From contig NZ_LMIR01000002.1 of the NCBI RefSeq assembly GCF_001429165.1, positions 1,353,261-1,417,260 of the forward strand: DNA of 64,000 nt, in the 5' to 3' direction. Numbering within the stretch: position 1 is the first letter of the stretch; the number at the start of each line of letters is the position of its first letter. This stretch comes from Agromyces sp. Root81 (GTDB lineage: Bacteria; Actinomycetota; Actinomycetes; Actinomycetales; Microbacteriaceae). A program made the translations under genes and the position numbers. Below, piece after piece: positions 34,732 through 43,708 of the stretch. The notes below the pieces were generated by a model. The model was not told the DNA's origin. It ran no database searches and was given only the letters and a program-made list of their open reading frames with translations.

Positions 34732-36110
34732 CTTCGCTGCCTCCCCAGCCGCTCAGCCCCCTCGACGGTCGGTACCGCTCAGCGGTCGGCGAGCTCGGGG
34801 AGCACCTCTCGGAGGCCGGCCTCAACCGGGCGCGCGTGCACGTCGAGGTCGAGTGGCTGATCGCCCAGACCGACCGCGGCTTCTTCGGCTCCACGCCGCT
34901 CACCGACCACGAGAAGGCGAGCCTGCGCCAGGTCGTCGCCGACTTCGGCCAGCCCGACATCGACGAGCTCGCGGGCCTCGAGGCCACCACTCGGCACGAC
35001 GTCAAGGCCGTCGAGTACTACGTGCGCCGCCGCCTCTCCGACCTCGGGCTCGACGCCATCTCCGAGCTCACGCACTTCGCCTGCACCAGTGAAGACATCA
35101 ACAACCTCTCCTACGCGATCACCGTGCGCGACGCCGTGCGCGACGTCTGGCTGCCGAAGTACCGCGGCGTGATCGAGACGCTCGAGTCGCTCGCCCGCGA
35201 GCACCGCGACGCCTCGATGCTCTCTCGCACCCATGGCCAGCCGGCGACGCCGTCGACCATGGGCAAGGAACTCGCGGTCTTCGCGTACCGCCTGCGGCGC
35301 ATCGAGCGCCAGATCGAGGCGACCGAGTACCTCGGCAAGTTCTCGGGCGCGACCGGCACGTTCTCGGCGCACGTCGTCGCTGCGCCGGATGTCGCGTGGC
35401 CCGAGGTCTCCCGCGAGTTCGTCGAGTCGCTCGGCCTCACCTGGAACCCGCTGACCACCCAGATCGAGTCGCACGACTGGCAGGCCGAGCTCTACGGCAA
35501 GGTCTCGCACGCCAACCGCGTGCTGCACAACCTCGCGACCGACATCTGGACCTACATCTCGCTCGGCATCTTCCGCCAGATCCCCGCGCCCGGCGCGACC
35601 GGCTCGTCGACGATGCCGCACAAGGTCAACCCGATCCGCTTCGAGAACGCCGAGGCGAACCTCGAGCTCTCGAGCGCGGTGCTCGACTCGCTCGCGGCGA
35701 CCCTCGTGACGAGCCGCATGCAGCGCGACCTCACCGACTCGAGCGCGCAGCGCAACATCGGCCTCGGCTTCGGGCACTCGATGCTCGCCCTCGACAACAT
35801 CACGCGCGGCCTCGGCGAGATCGACCTCGACCTGGCCGTGCTCGCCGCCGATCTCGACGGCAACTGGGAGGTGCTCGGCGAGGCCATCCAGACGGTGATC
35901 CGCGCCGAAGTCGTCGCCGGCCGCTCGACGATCGCCGACCCCTACGCCATGCTCAAGGAGCTCACCCGCGGCAAGCGGGTCGGCGCCGCCGAGCTCGCCG
36001 CCTTCGTCGAGGGCCTCGAGATCGGCGATGCCGCGAAGCAGCGCCTGCTGGCCCTCACGCCCCAGACGTACACGGGCATCGCCTCGGAGCTCGTCGACCG
36101 CCTCGGCTGA
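34728..36110 (+). CDS. purB: Adenylosuccinate lyase
   Basis: The 460-residue enzyme carries out two steps of purine synthesis: release of fumarate from SAICAR and from adenylosuccinate. Marks include SPLDGRYRSAVGEL at the N-terminus, SRTHGQPATPSTMGKE (about 166-181) with catalytic His, and the superfamily signature GSSTMPHKVNP (292-302). This is the E. coli-like, longer PurB type. It is translationally coupled to the upstream tyrosine phosphatase. Confidence 0.95.
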   Translation: MTSLPPQPLSPLDGRYRSAVGELGEHLSEAGLNRARVHVEVEWLIAQTDRGFFGSTPLTDHEKASLRQVVADFGQPDIDELAGLEATTRHDVKAVEYYVRRRLSDLGLDAISELTHFACTSEDINNLSYAITVRDAVRDVWLPKYRGVIETLESLAREHRDASMLSRTHGQPATPSTMGKELAVFAYRLRRIERQIEATEYLGKFSGATGTFSAHVVAAPDVAWPEVSREFVESLGLTWNPLTTQIESHDWQAELYGKVSHANRVLHNLATDIWTYISLGIFRQIPAPGATGSSTMPHKVNPIRFENAEANLELSSAVLDSLAATLVTSRMQRDLTDSSAQRNIGLGFGHSMLALDNITRGLGEIDLDLAVLAADLDGNWEVLGEAIQTVIRAEVVAGRSTIADPYAMLKELTRGKRVGAAELAAFVEGLEIGDAAKQRLLALTPQTYTGIASELVDRLG

Positions 36111-36274
36111 GTCGAAGCCTTCGCTTGGTCCTGCATGACGGGACGCGCAGTCGGGACGGCCATGCGCTTGAACCCGCGCGCGAGCATGCCCGAAGCCTGG
36201 TGGCGAATGTCCGGATGGCTCGGTGAGCATCGCAACTGACATCGGAGGTTTCTCGGGGTTTCATCGCCGAAAGG

Positions 36275-36303
36275 TTGACTCTGACCCGGATCGTTCATAG
36301 CGT
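36275..36303 (+). promoter_or_regulatory. Promoter of the secreted beta-helix protein gene
   Basis: TTGACT (36275-36280) and TAGCGT (36298-36303) are separated by 17 bases, the ideal spacing for the housekeeping sigma factor. The gene starts 66 bases further on. Confidence 0.55.
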
Positions 36304-36369
36304 GGCCGCTAGAGATCGGATGTTTCCACCCGATTCTGAGCTCGGCACACCATGAACAAGGGAGTTCCC

Positions 36370-39300
36370 GTGTCTGATCATCCTGCCCTCGAGGCGAACG
36401 CCGCACCGTTACGACGTGACCTTCGTCGGACGATCGCCGGCGCCGGCCTCGCGGCACTCGTCCTCTCCGCGCTCCCCGCCCTCCCGGCGTACGGCGCCGA
36501 AGCGGCCACGATCTTCGTCGCGACGACCGGCGACGACGCCAATGCCGGAGCGTCAGCTGCGGCCCCGGTGCAGTCGCTGGCCAGAGCACAGGAGCTCGTC
36601 CGCGAAGTCCTCCCCGACGGCGCTCCGGTCACGGTCGAGCTCGCCGAAGGCGACTACTACCTCGATTCGACCCTCGCCCTCACCAACGCCGACTCGGGCA
36701 CTGCTGCAGCACCCGTGCGCTGGGTCGGCGCCGGCGCCGGCGCGACACTCAACGGCGGCCGGCAACTGATCGGCGGCTGGACCCCGACCGAGGGCGACCC
36801 GAGTGTCATGATGACCGATGTCCCCGCTGGGATCGACTTCGACGAGCTCTTCGTCGACGACGTGCGGCAGGTCATGGCCCGGTACCCGAACTGGGACGAC
36901 GACGCTCCGCGCCTCGAAGGCACGACGACGCTGGCCACGCTGAACTCGCGCTCCGCCGACTGGGCCGAGCCGACGACGGGCTACGTCCGCGCGATGCACT
37001 GCCACGACTGGGGCAGTGTCTCCTTCACGATCGCCGGACGGACGAGCGACGCGCTCGACCTGAGCTTCGTCGGCGACAACAACCGCCCGCAGGACTGCAA
37101 CGCGACCCTGCCGTTGAAGTCCGATGCGGTCATGGTCGAGAACATCCGCGAAGAGCTCGATGCCACGAACGAGTGGTTCCTCGACCGCGCGGCCAACAAG
37201 CTCTACCTCAAGCCCGCCGAGGGCATGGACCTCTCCACTGCGACCGTCGAGGTCGGCGAACTCGACGAACTCGTCACGCTGACGGGCGCCTCCCCGGCCG
37301 ACCCGATCCACGACATCGCGTTCGAGAACCTGAAGTTCGAACGGACCCACCGGACGCTGTTCGACAACGAGTTCGTGAACCTCTCGCGCGGCGACTGGTC
37401 CGTGGTGCGCAAGGGTGCGGCCACGGTGAGGAACAGCCGGGGCGTGACGTTCACGGGGTCGTCCTTCACCGGCCTCGGCGGCAACGGCATCTTCCTCGAC
37501 GGCTACAACAGCGGCACGGCGATCACCGCGAACCGGTTCGAGAACAATGGAGCGACCGACGTCCACGTCGTCGGCTCACCGGATGCCGTGCGCGACTACG
37601 CCGACAACTACTTCACGACCCCGCGGATCAGCGACCTCGAAAGCGGCCCGAAGACCGACGACTACCCGCGCGACGTCCTCATCGAAGGCAACGTCATGCG
37701 CAACAACGGCCGCTACGAGAAGCAGACCTCCTCCGTCAACATCGCGATGGCCCTCGACATCACCGTCCGGGGCAACTCGCTGTCCGACAGCCCTCGTGCG
37801 TGCCTGAACTTCTCCGACAACACGTGGGGCGGGCACCTCATCCAGGACAACGACATCTTCGACTGCGTCCGCGAGACCGGCGACAACGGCTCGATCAACT
37901 CCTGGGGCCGCAGCCGATTCTGGAAGACCGGAGCCGCGAACAACGCCTTCGCGAGCCTCGCCGACGGCGTGACCTTCATGGGCAACACCGGTGGACCCCT
38001 GACTGCCGAGCAGGCCCGGGCCATGATGAAGCTCGACGTCGTCGAGCCGATCACGATCGACCACAACCGGTTCTGGCACGACGGCGACTGGGCGATCGAC
38101 CTCGACGACGGATCGTCCAACTTCATCATGACGAACAACGTCCTCCTCAAGGGCGGCGTCAAGCTCCGCGACGGATTCGACCGGACGCTGCGCAACAACC
38201 TCATCCTCGACGGGTCGACCTTCGAGCAGGTGAGCTACATGCCCGGCGGCGACGTCATCGAGCAGAACGTCACGCTCGGCGCCCTCCCCTACAACAACGT
38301 CCTGAACGACCCAGCCAGCGCGAAGTACACGATCGGCAAGAACCTCTTCTGGAACGCCGGCGCGGCGATCGACATCAGGCCGAAGGGCGGTGCCACCGAG
38401 AAGCTGTCCACCGACGGGGCGACGATCAACACCGCCTCGACGTGGCACGCAGCGGGGATGGATCGCGATTCGGCCGTCGGCGACCCGGGGTTCGTCGACG
38501 CCAACCCGACCGGGAACTACGACTTCACCGTCGCAGACACCTCGCCGGCGCTGTCCCTCGGATACCAGAACATCCCGATGACGGGCTTCGGCGCCGCCGG
38601 TGGCGCGCTGCCGCCGGAGGCCGTGCTTCCGACCGGAACGAACGGCCCGGATCCGATCGAACTCGCCCGACGCAAGTACGTCGAGAAGATCTGGGGCTCC
38701 GACATCGCCAACATCACGACCAAGGCGGAGCAGTCGTCGTACGCGATCAGTGACTACAAGGGCGTGAAGTTCACCTCCATTCCGGCCGACAGCCTCGCCG
38801 CGGCGGCCGGCCTGCAGACGGACGACCTCGTCCGAACGATCAACGGCATTGAGGTCACCGAGGAGCGCAACTCGTTCTGGCAGGCGTACAACGCCCTGCC
38901 CGCCGGCGCATCGATCGAGCTCGACGTGCGCCGTGCGTCGACGAACGTCAGCGTCGAACTGACCAAGCCCGTCGAACCCGAGATCCTCAACAACAGCTCG
39001 GGCGTCGTCTACCGGAGCGCGGCGGCACCGACCCGGGAATCGTGGATCTGGCGCGACGCGTCGCGCGGCGGTGCGAGCGCATGGCTCGACGACATCGACG
39101 CGACGCAGAACCTCGGCGACTCATGGGAGCTGACGTTCAACGGAACGGGAATCGACATCATCTCCCAGGTCAACACCGACCTCGGCGATGTCGACATCGC
39201 GATCGACGGGAAGCACTTCACCACGCAGTCCTTCCACAACGCCAGCCGACTGCACCAGCAGACCGTGCTCTCGATCGGCGACCTCGCTCCCGGCATCCAC

Positions 39301-39681
39301 ACGATCACGGGAACGATGACGTCGGGCGACTACATGATCGTCGATGCGTTCAAGACCCACCCTGCGGCCGAGCCGACCGACACCGAGCTCGAGACCTTCG
39401 TGCTCGGCCTACCGAGCAAGCTCGCCGTGAAGTCCGGCTCCACGGTGAAGTACACGGGTCAGGTGTTCGCGCCCGACGGCTCCGTCCCGGTGGGCACCCT
39501 GACCATCACCGACGGTTCCGCCGTCGTCGCCACGGTCGAGATCGCCGCCACGGACGAGGGCAGGTTCAGTGCCAAGCTGCCGAAGCTCGAGCGTGGCGTG
39601 CACGTGATCGGTGCGACGTTCACCGGCACGGCACCATTCGCCGACTCGTCAGCGGCTCCGGTACCGATCCTGGTCTGGTAG
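36370..39681 (+). CDS. Large secreted right-handed beta-helix protein with PDZ and Ig-like domains
   Basis: The 1103-residue protein has an N-terminal signal peptide with an RR pair (about 1-43). A parallel beta-helix region (about 45-745) follows, with repeating N-x-F/I turns and an inserted FDELFVDDVRQVMARYPNWDD segment as in GH141-like and related carbohydrate-active enzymes. Next come a PDZ-like domain (about 780-870, FTSIPADSLAAAAGLQTDDLVRTINGIEV), a galactose-binding-like beta-sandwich (about 880-1000) and a C-terminal bacterial Ig-like domain. It probably acts on an extracellular polysaccharide. GTG 36370 is chosen because AAGGGAG lies just upstream; an ATG at 36352 is the alternative. 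Confidence 0.75.
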   Translation: MSDHPALEANAAPLRRDLRRTIAGAGLAALVLSALPALPAYGAEAATIFVATTGDDANAGASAAAPVQSLARAQELVREVLPDGAPVTVELAEGDYYLDSTLALTNADSGTAAAPVRWVGAGAGATLNGGRQLIGGWTPTEGDPSVMMTDVPAGIDFDELFVDDVRQVMARYPNWDDDAPRLEGTTTLATLNSRSADWAEPTTGYVRAMHCHDWGSVSFTIAGRTSDALDLSFVGDNNRPQDCNATLPLKSDAVMVENIREELDATNEWFLDRAANKLYLKPAEGMDLSTATVEVGELDELVTLTGASPADPIHDIAFENLKFERTHRTLFDNEFVNLSRGDWSVVRKGAATVRNSRGVTFTGSSFTGLGGNGIFLDGYNSGTAITANRFENNGATDVHVVGSPDAVRDYADNYFTTPRISDLESGPKTDDYPRDVLIEGNVMRNNGRYEKQTSSVNIAMALDITVRGNSLSDSPRACLNFSDNTWGGHLIQDNDIFDCVRETGDNGSINSWGRSRFWKTGAANNAFASLADGVTFMGNTGGPLTAEQARAMMKLDVVEPITIDHNRFWHDGDWAIDLDDGSSNFIMTNNVLLKGGVKLRDGFDRTLRNNLILDGSTFEQVSYMPGGDVIEQNVTLGALPYNNVLNDPASAKYTIGKNLFWNAGAAIDIRPKGGATEKLSTDGATINTASTWHAAGMDRDSAVGDPGFVDANPTGNYDFTVADTSPALSLGYQNIPMTGFGAAGGALPPEAVLPTGTNGPDPIELARRKYVEKIWGSDIANITTKAEQSSYAISDYKGVKFTSIPADSLAAAAGLQTDDLVRTINGIEVTEERNSFWQAYNALPAGASIELDVRRASTNVSVELTKPVEPEILNNSSGVVYRSAAAPTRESWIWRDASRGGASAWLDDIDATQNLGDSWELTFNGTGIDIISQVNTDLGDVDIAIDGKHFTTQSFHNASRLHQQTVLSIGDLAPGIHTITGTMTSGDYMIVDAFKTHPAAEPTDTELETFVLGLPSKLAVKSGSTVKYTGQVFAPDGSVPVGTLTITDGSAVVATVEIAATDEGRFSAKLPKLERGVHVIGATFTGTAPFADSSAAPVPILVW

Positions 39682-39698
39682 GCCAGGGAGATGCGGCA

Positions 39699-39735
39699 AG
39701 GGCCCGGATCCGGTATCGCACCGGGTCCGGGCCCT
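39699..39735 (+). terminator. Hairpin terminator after the beta-helix protein gene
   Basis: Arms AGGGCCCGGA + CCGGT and ACCGG + TCCGGGCCCT pair almost perfectly around loop ATCGC, 18 bases after the stop codon. It may also serve the convergent membrane protein gene. Confidence 0.7.
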
Positions 39736-39766
39736 CGCTCGGTCGTGGGGCCGGGAGCGAGCCGCG

Positions 39767-40108
39767 TCAGCGGCCGGGCGTGCCCGGCTCGGCGGGGCCG
39801 TCGGCCTCATCGGGCTTCGAGGCATCCGGCGCAGTCGGGGCGTCGGGGGCAGAGGCATCCGGCGCCCCGCCCTCGATCTCGGCCGACTCCTCGGCGTTGG
39901 GCTTCATCGCCATCGAGAGCAGTGCGAGCGTCATGAGCACGGCGATGAACGCGATGCCGGCGACGATCAGGCCGAGCATGAGGTCGCGGGTCGTGACGAG
40001 CACGACGACCCCCGTGAAGATCGCGGCGATGGCGGCGCCGCCGACGTACTCGATGGGGCGGAGCATGTCGCGCCGGCTCGGCTTGTACTCACCGGGGGTG
40101 TTGGTCAC
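39767..40108 (-). CDS. Small two-helix membrane protein, unknown
   Basis: The 113-residue protein has two hydrophobic helices (about 19-40 and 47-70) and an acidic, proline-rich C-terminal tail (PDASAPDAPTAPDASKPDEADGP). I do not recognise a family. The GTG start overlaps the stop of the upstream HdeD-like gene (GTGA), so both are expressed together. Confidence 0.65.
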   Translation of the reverse strand: MTNTPGEYKPSRRDMLRPIEYVGGAAIAAIFTGVVVLVTTRDLMLGLIVAGIAFIAVLMTLALLSMAMKPNAEESAEIEGGAPDASAPDAPTAPDASKPDEADGPAEPGTPGR

Positions 40109-40692
40109 GAGTGCTGCTCCGTTCCAGGGGCGTCGGGCGCGGCATCCGCTGGGCTGGTGGCCCACTTCAGCGAGAACCCGCCGATCACGAGGTACACGCC
40201 GAGGATGACGAGGTAGCCGCCGAGCAGGCCGACCGCGGTGACGGCGTCGAGCGGGAGGACGAGGAAGACGATCGCGAGGATCGCGGTGAACGCGCCGACG
40301 GCGATCCAGTCGCGGGCGGCGGGCGTACGACCGCGGGCGCGGAGGCCGGCGAAGAGCTCGAGGATGCCGGTGATGGCCGCCCAGACGCTCACGAGGTAGA
40401 GCAGGAACGGCAGTCCGCCGGGCACGGTGAGCGCGAGGAGGCCCGCCGCGACGGTCACGACGGCGGCGATCACGAAGAACGAGCGGATGCCGCGCTCCTC
40501 CGTGAATCGCAGCGACAGCGCCCCGGTGATGAGCCCCGACGCGACGGCCCACCCGCCGAAGACGAGCAGCCCGAACTCGGGGGAGTGGTTCTGCGAGAAC
40601 GTGATGACGGCGGCGGGCACGAGTGCCAGGATTCCGCGGACGACCGGGACGACCCAGTACCGGGCGCGCTCGGGAGCGGCGGCGATGGCCAC
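40105..40692 (-). CDS. HdeD/DUF308-like membrane protein
   Basis: The 195-residue protein has six hydrophobic helices in two threefold repeats, for example FGGWAVASGLITGALSLRF and ISVWAAITGILELFAGLRAR-like segments, typical of HdeD/DUF308 proteins. HdeD in enterics is linked to acid resistance, but most homologs are uncharacterised. GTG 40692 has AAAGAGG at good spacing; GTG 40707 is an alternative. It is followed by a coupled two-helix protein. Confidence 0.65.
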   Translation of the reverse strand: MAIAAAPERARYWVVPVVRGILALVPAAVITFSQNHSPEFGLLVFGGWAVASGLITGALSLRFTEERGIRSFFVIAAVVTVAAGLLALTVPGGLPFLLYLVSVWAAITGILELFAGLRARGRTPAARDWIAVGAFTAILAIVFLVLPLDAVTAVGLLGGYLVILGVYLVIGGFSLKWATSPADAAPDAPGTEQHS

Positions 40693-40730
40693 GACGACCT
40701 CTTTCACATCGATTGGGGTACCGATCCATC

Positions 40731-41723
40731 CTACGTTGGAGGCGCGGGTGCCGAGTCCGGGGCCGCTGCCGCATCGACGACGGGTGCGTTCCGGGCGACG
40801 AGGGCGGCCCCGATGCGGTGCAACTCGCGGCGGAGCGACTCCGGCTCGACCACCTCGAGGTACTCGGCCCACCCGGCGAGGCCGCGCGCGATGATGACCT
40901 CGGTCGGGGCGGTGACGACGACGCGGGAGCGCCCGGGGTCGAGTTCGGTCGCGTCGACGGCCCGCTGCCCGAAGTGCGTGTGCAGCAGCGGCACGATGCC
41001 CGAATCGACGACGATCGTCGCGGTCGCCGCTGCGCGCTGCTCGTCGACCGCGGCGGTGACGCGCTCCCAGACCTCGGCCAGGTCGAGGCCCTCCGGCCGC
41101 ACGGCCGCTTCTTCGGTGGGCACGGCATCGAGCATGCGGTCGACGCGGTAGGTGCGCTCGGCGCCGTCGACCGCCCCGAGCAGGTACCAGTGCTCCTGCT
41201 TCTGCACGAGGCCCCACGGGTCGACGACGCGATCGGCGGGCTCGCGGTTCCACGCGGCATAGCGGATGCGGAGTCGCACCCGGTCGACGATCGCCGCTTC
41301 GAGCACGGGCAGCAGCGCGGGTCGCTCGCGCGGCGGCCGACCCCACTCGCCCGGGTCGATGACGACGGCTTCGGCCGCCGCCTCGGCGTCGGTGCGGAAG
41401 GTCTCCGGCAACGCGCGCACGAGCTTGCGCAGGGCGGCCTTCGCTTCGGGAGCGAGGGATGCCGCGGGGCCGACCAGGAGGAAGAGCGCCCGGGCCTCAC
41501 CGGCGGAGAGTCCGCTGAGGTCGGTTCGGGCGCCTCCGAGGAGCTGCCAACCGCCGCCTCGACCGGCCTGCGGGTACACCGGAATGCCCGCGGCGGACAG
41601 CGCCTCGAGGTCTCGCCGGGCCGTCGCGACCGACACCTCGAGCTCGTCGGCGAGCTGGGCCGCGGTCACGCGACCGCGTGCCTGCATGGTCAGGAGGACA
41701 GCGACGAGGCGGTCTGCGCGCAT
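40731..41723 (-). CDS. WYL-domain transcriptional regulator (YafY type)
   Basis: The 330-residue protein starts with a DeoR-like helix-turn-helix (MRADRLVAVLLTMQARGRVTAAQLADELEVSVATARRDLEALSAAGIPVY). About residues 140-215 form a WYL domain with LRIRYAAWNREPADRVVDPWGLVQKQEHWYLLG, which binds small ligands or nucleic acid. A WCX-like C-terminal segment follows. It is divergent from the VOC protein gene, which is therefore a likely target, sharing the 103-base region 41724-41826. Confidence 0.9.
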   Translation of the reverse strand: MRADRLVAVLLTMQARGRVTAAQLADELEVSVATARRDLEALSAAGIPVYPQAGRGGGWQLLGGARTDLSGLSAGEARALFLLVGPAASLAPEAKAALRKLVRALPETFRTDAEAAAEAVVIDPGEWGRPPRERPALLPVLEAAIVDRVRLRIRYAAWNREPADRVVDPWGLVQKQEHWYLLGAVDGAERTYRVDRMLDAVPTEEAAVRPEGLDLAEVWERVTAAVDEQRAAATATIVVDSGIVPLLHTHFGQRAVDATELDPGRSRVVVTAPTEVIIARGLAGWAEYLEVVEPESLRRELHRIGAALVARNAPVVDAAAAPDSAPAPPT

Positions 41724-41826
41724 GTCTTCATTCTCGCCGCAAAAGTAGTCAGAGGATGAGCACTTCTGTGTTCGAGACTGGTCTCACCAGTTCGAATCCG
41801 GATGTCGCACCCGAAAGGAACCGCTC

Positions 41827-42216
41827 ATGCTCAGGGGATTCTCCACCGTCAGCTACTACGCCGCAGACCTCGAGGCGGCCACCGCCTGGTACACCGAGGT
41901 GCTCGGCATGGAGCCCTACTTTCGGCGGCCGGGCTACGTCGAGTTCCGCGTCGGCGACTACCGGCACGAACTCGGCATCATCGACGCCCGGTACCGCCCG
42001 ACCTCGTCCGACGTGCCGGCGGGAGAGATCATCTACTGGGCCGTCGACGACGTCGCGGCCGCGCACGACCGCCTCATCGCACTCGGCGCGACGGGCTACC
42101 AGCCGCCGATGGAGCGCGGCCCGGGCTTCACCACCGCGTCGGTCGTCGACCCGTTCGGCAACATCCTCGGCGTGATGTTCAACCAGCACTACCTCGACGT
42201 GCTCGCCGGGCGGTGA
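41827..42216 (+). CDS. VOC-family (glyoxalase/dioxygenase-fold) protein
   Basis: The 129-residue protein has the betaalphabetabetabeta VOC fold: STVSYYAADLEAATAWYTEVLGMEPYFRRPGYVEFRVGDYRHELGIID and IYWAVDDVAAAHDRLIALGATGYQPPMERGPGFTTASVVDPFGNILGVMFN. Possible metal ligands are His and Glu in these strands. The exact reaction cannot be told. AAAGGA precedes the ATG. Its expression is probably set by the divergent WYL regulator. Confidence 0.88.
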   Translation: MLRGFSTVSYYAADLEAATAWYTEVLGMEPYFRRPGYVEFRVGDYRHELGIIDARYRPTSSDVPAGEIIYWAVDDVAAAHDRLIALGATGYQPPMERGPGFTTASVVDPFGNILGVMFNQHYLDVLAGR

Positions 42217-42226
42217 GCCGTCGTGC

Positions 42227-42258
42227 GCCGGGCGGTGAGCGCAGGCTCACCGCCCGGC
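42227..42258. terminator. Perfect 14-bp hairpin, bidirectional terminator
   Basis: GCCGGGCGGTGAGC (42227-42240), loop GCAG, and GCTCACCGCCCGGC (42245-42258). It stands between the convergent VOC and pntB genes. The same 14-mer also forms the last codons and stop of the VOC gene at 42206-42219, offering an alternative pairing. Confidence 0.75.
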
Positions 42259-42262
42259 GAGG

Positions 42263-43708
42263 CTAGAGCGTCCGCAGGATGTCCTCCACGCGCTGCTTGG
42301 CGTCGCCGAAGAGCATCTGCGCGTTCTCGCGGTGGAAGAGCGGGTTCGCCACTCCGGCGTAGCCGGCCGACATCGAGCGCTTGAACACGATGACGTTCGA
42401 CGCCTCCCACACCCGCAGCACCGGCATGCCGGCGATCGGGCTGCCCGGGTCCTCCGCGGCAGACGGGTTGACCGTGTCGTTCGCGCCGATCACGAGCACG
42501 ACCGACGTCGCGGCGAAGTCGTCGTTGATCTCGTCCATCTCCTCGACGATGTCGTAGGGCACCTTCGCCTCGGCGAGCAGCACGTTCATGTGCCCCGGCA
42601 GCCGGCCCGCGACGGGGTGGATGCCGAAGCGCACCTCGACGCCGCGTTCGCGCAGTCGGCTCGTGAGCTCGGCCACGGGATACTGCGCCTGTGCGACGGC
42701 CATGCCGTAGCCCGGCGTGATGATGACGGACGCGGCCTCGCGCAGCATGTCCGCGGCATCCTCTGCGTTGACCTCGCGGATCTCGCCCTCGGCCTCGCCG
42801 TCGCCCGACGACGTCGGCGCCGCGATGCCGAACCCGCCCGCGATCACCGAGATGAACGACCGGTTCATGGCCTTGCACATGATGTACGAGAGGTAGGCAC
42901 CCGAGGAGCCGACGAGGGCGCCGGTGACGATGAGCAGGTCGTTGTTCAGCAGGAAGCCCGCCGCGGCCGCCGCCCAGCCCGAGTAGCTGTTGAGCATCGA
43001 GATGACGACCGGCATGTCGCCGCCGCCGATGGATGCCACGAGGTGCCAGCCGAGCGCGAGGGCGAGGGCCGTCACGACCACGAGGAGCCACAGCTCGGGG
43101 GTGATGACGTACCAGACGGTGAGCACGACGAAGGCGACGAGCGCCCCGAGGTTGAGCACGTTCTTGCCGGGCAGCATGAGCGGCGCCGACGACATGCGGG
43201 CGGAGAGCTTCAGGAACGCGACGATCGAGCCCGTGAAGGTGACACCGCCGATGAAGACGCCGATGAAGACCTCCGCATGGTGGATGTCGAGCAGGGCTCC
43301 ACTCATGCCCGTGACCTCGAGGGCGCCGTTCCAGCCGACGAGGACCGCGGCGAGGCCGACGAAGCTGTGCAGCAGGGCGATGAGCTCTGGCATGCCCGTC
43401 ATCGCGACGATGCGAGCCCGCCAGAGGCCGATCGCTCCGCCGACGAGCACCGCGACGACGAGCAGGATGAGCCCGGTCGTCGCCTGCGGCGAGCCCCAGG
43501 CGCCGGCGAACGTCGCGTACACGGTCGCGACGAGGGCGATCGTCATTCCGGCGATGCCGTAGTTGACACCGGCTCTGGCGGTGTCGTGCCGACTGAGCCC
43601 CGCGAGGCTCATGATGAACAGCAGCGCCGCGACGATGTAGGCGGCTCCGGCGATCGATGCCGGGGTCAGCAGGGTCGTCGCCTCTGCGGCGTTCACGAGA
43701 TCAGCCAC
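42263..43708 (-). CDS. pntB: NAD(P) transhydrogenase beta subunit
   Basis: The 481-residue subunit has eight or nine transmembrane helices (domain II) followed by the NADP(H)-binding domain III (about 310-481) with [54 protein letters not shown] and the [12 protein letters not shown] motif. With PntA it uses the proton gradient to reduce NADP from NADH. Its start overlaps the end of pntA by eight bases. Confidence 0.95.
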   Translation of the reverse strand: MADLVNAAEATTLLTPASIAGAAYIVAALLFIMSLAGLSRHDTARAGVNYGIAGMTIALVATVYATFAGAWGSPQATTGLILLVVAVLVGGAIGLWRARIVAMTGMPELIALLHSFVGLAAVLVGWNGALEVTGMSGALLDIHHAEVFIGVFIGGVTFTGSIVAFLKLSARMSSAPLMLPGKNVLNLGALVAFVVLTVWYVITPELWLLVVVTALALALGWHLVASIGGGDMPVVISMLNSYSGWAAAAAGFLLNNDLLIVTGALVGSSGAYLSYIMCKAMNRSFISVIAGGFGIAAPTSSGDGEAEGEIREVNAEDAADMLREAASVIITPGYGMAVAQAQYPVAELTSRLRERGVEVRFGIHPVAGRLPGHMNVLLAEAKVPYDIVEEMDEINDDFAATSVVLVIGANDTVNPSAAEDPGSPIAGMPVLRVWEASNVIVFKRSMSAGYAGVANPLFHRENAQMLFGDAKQRVEDILRTL

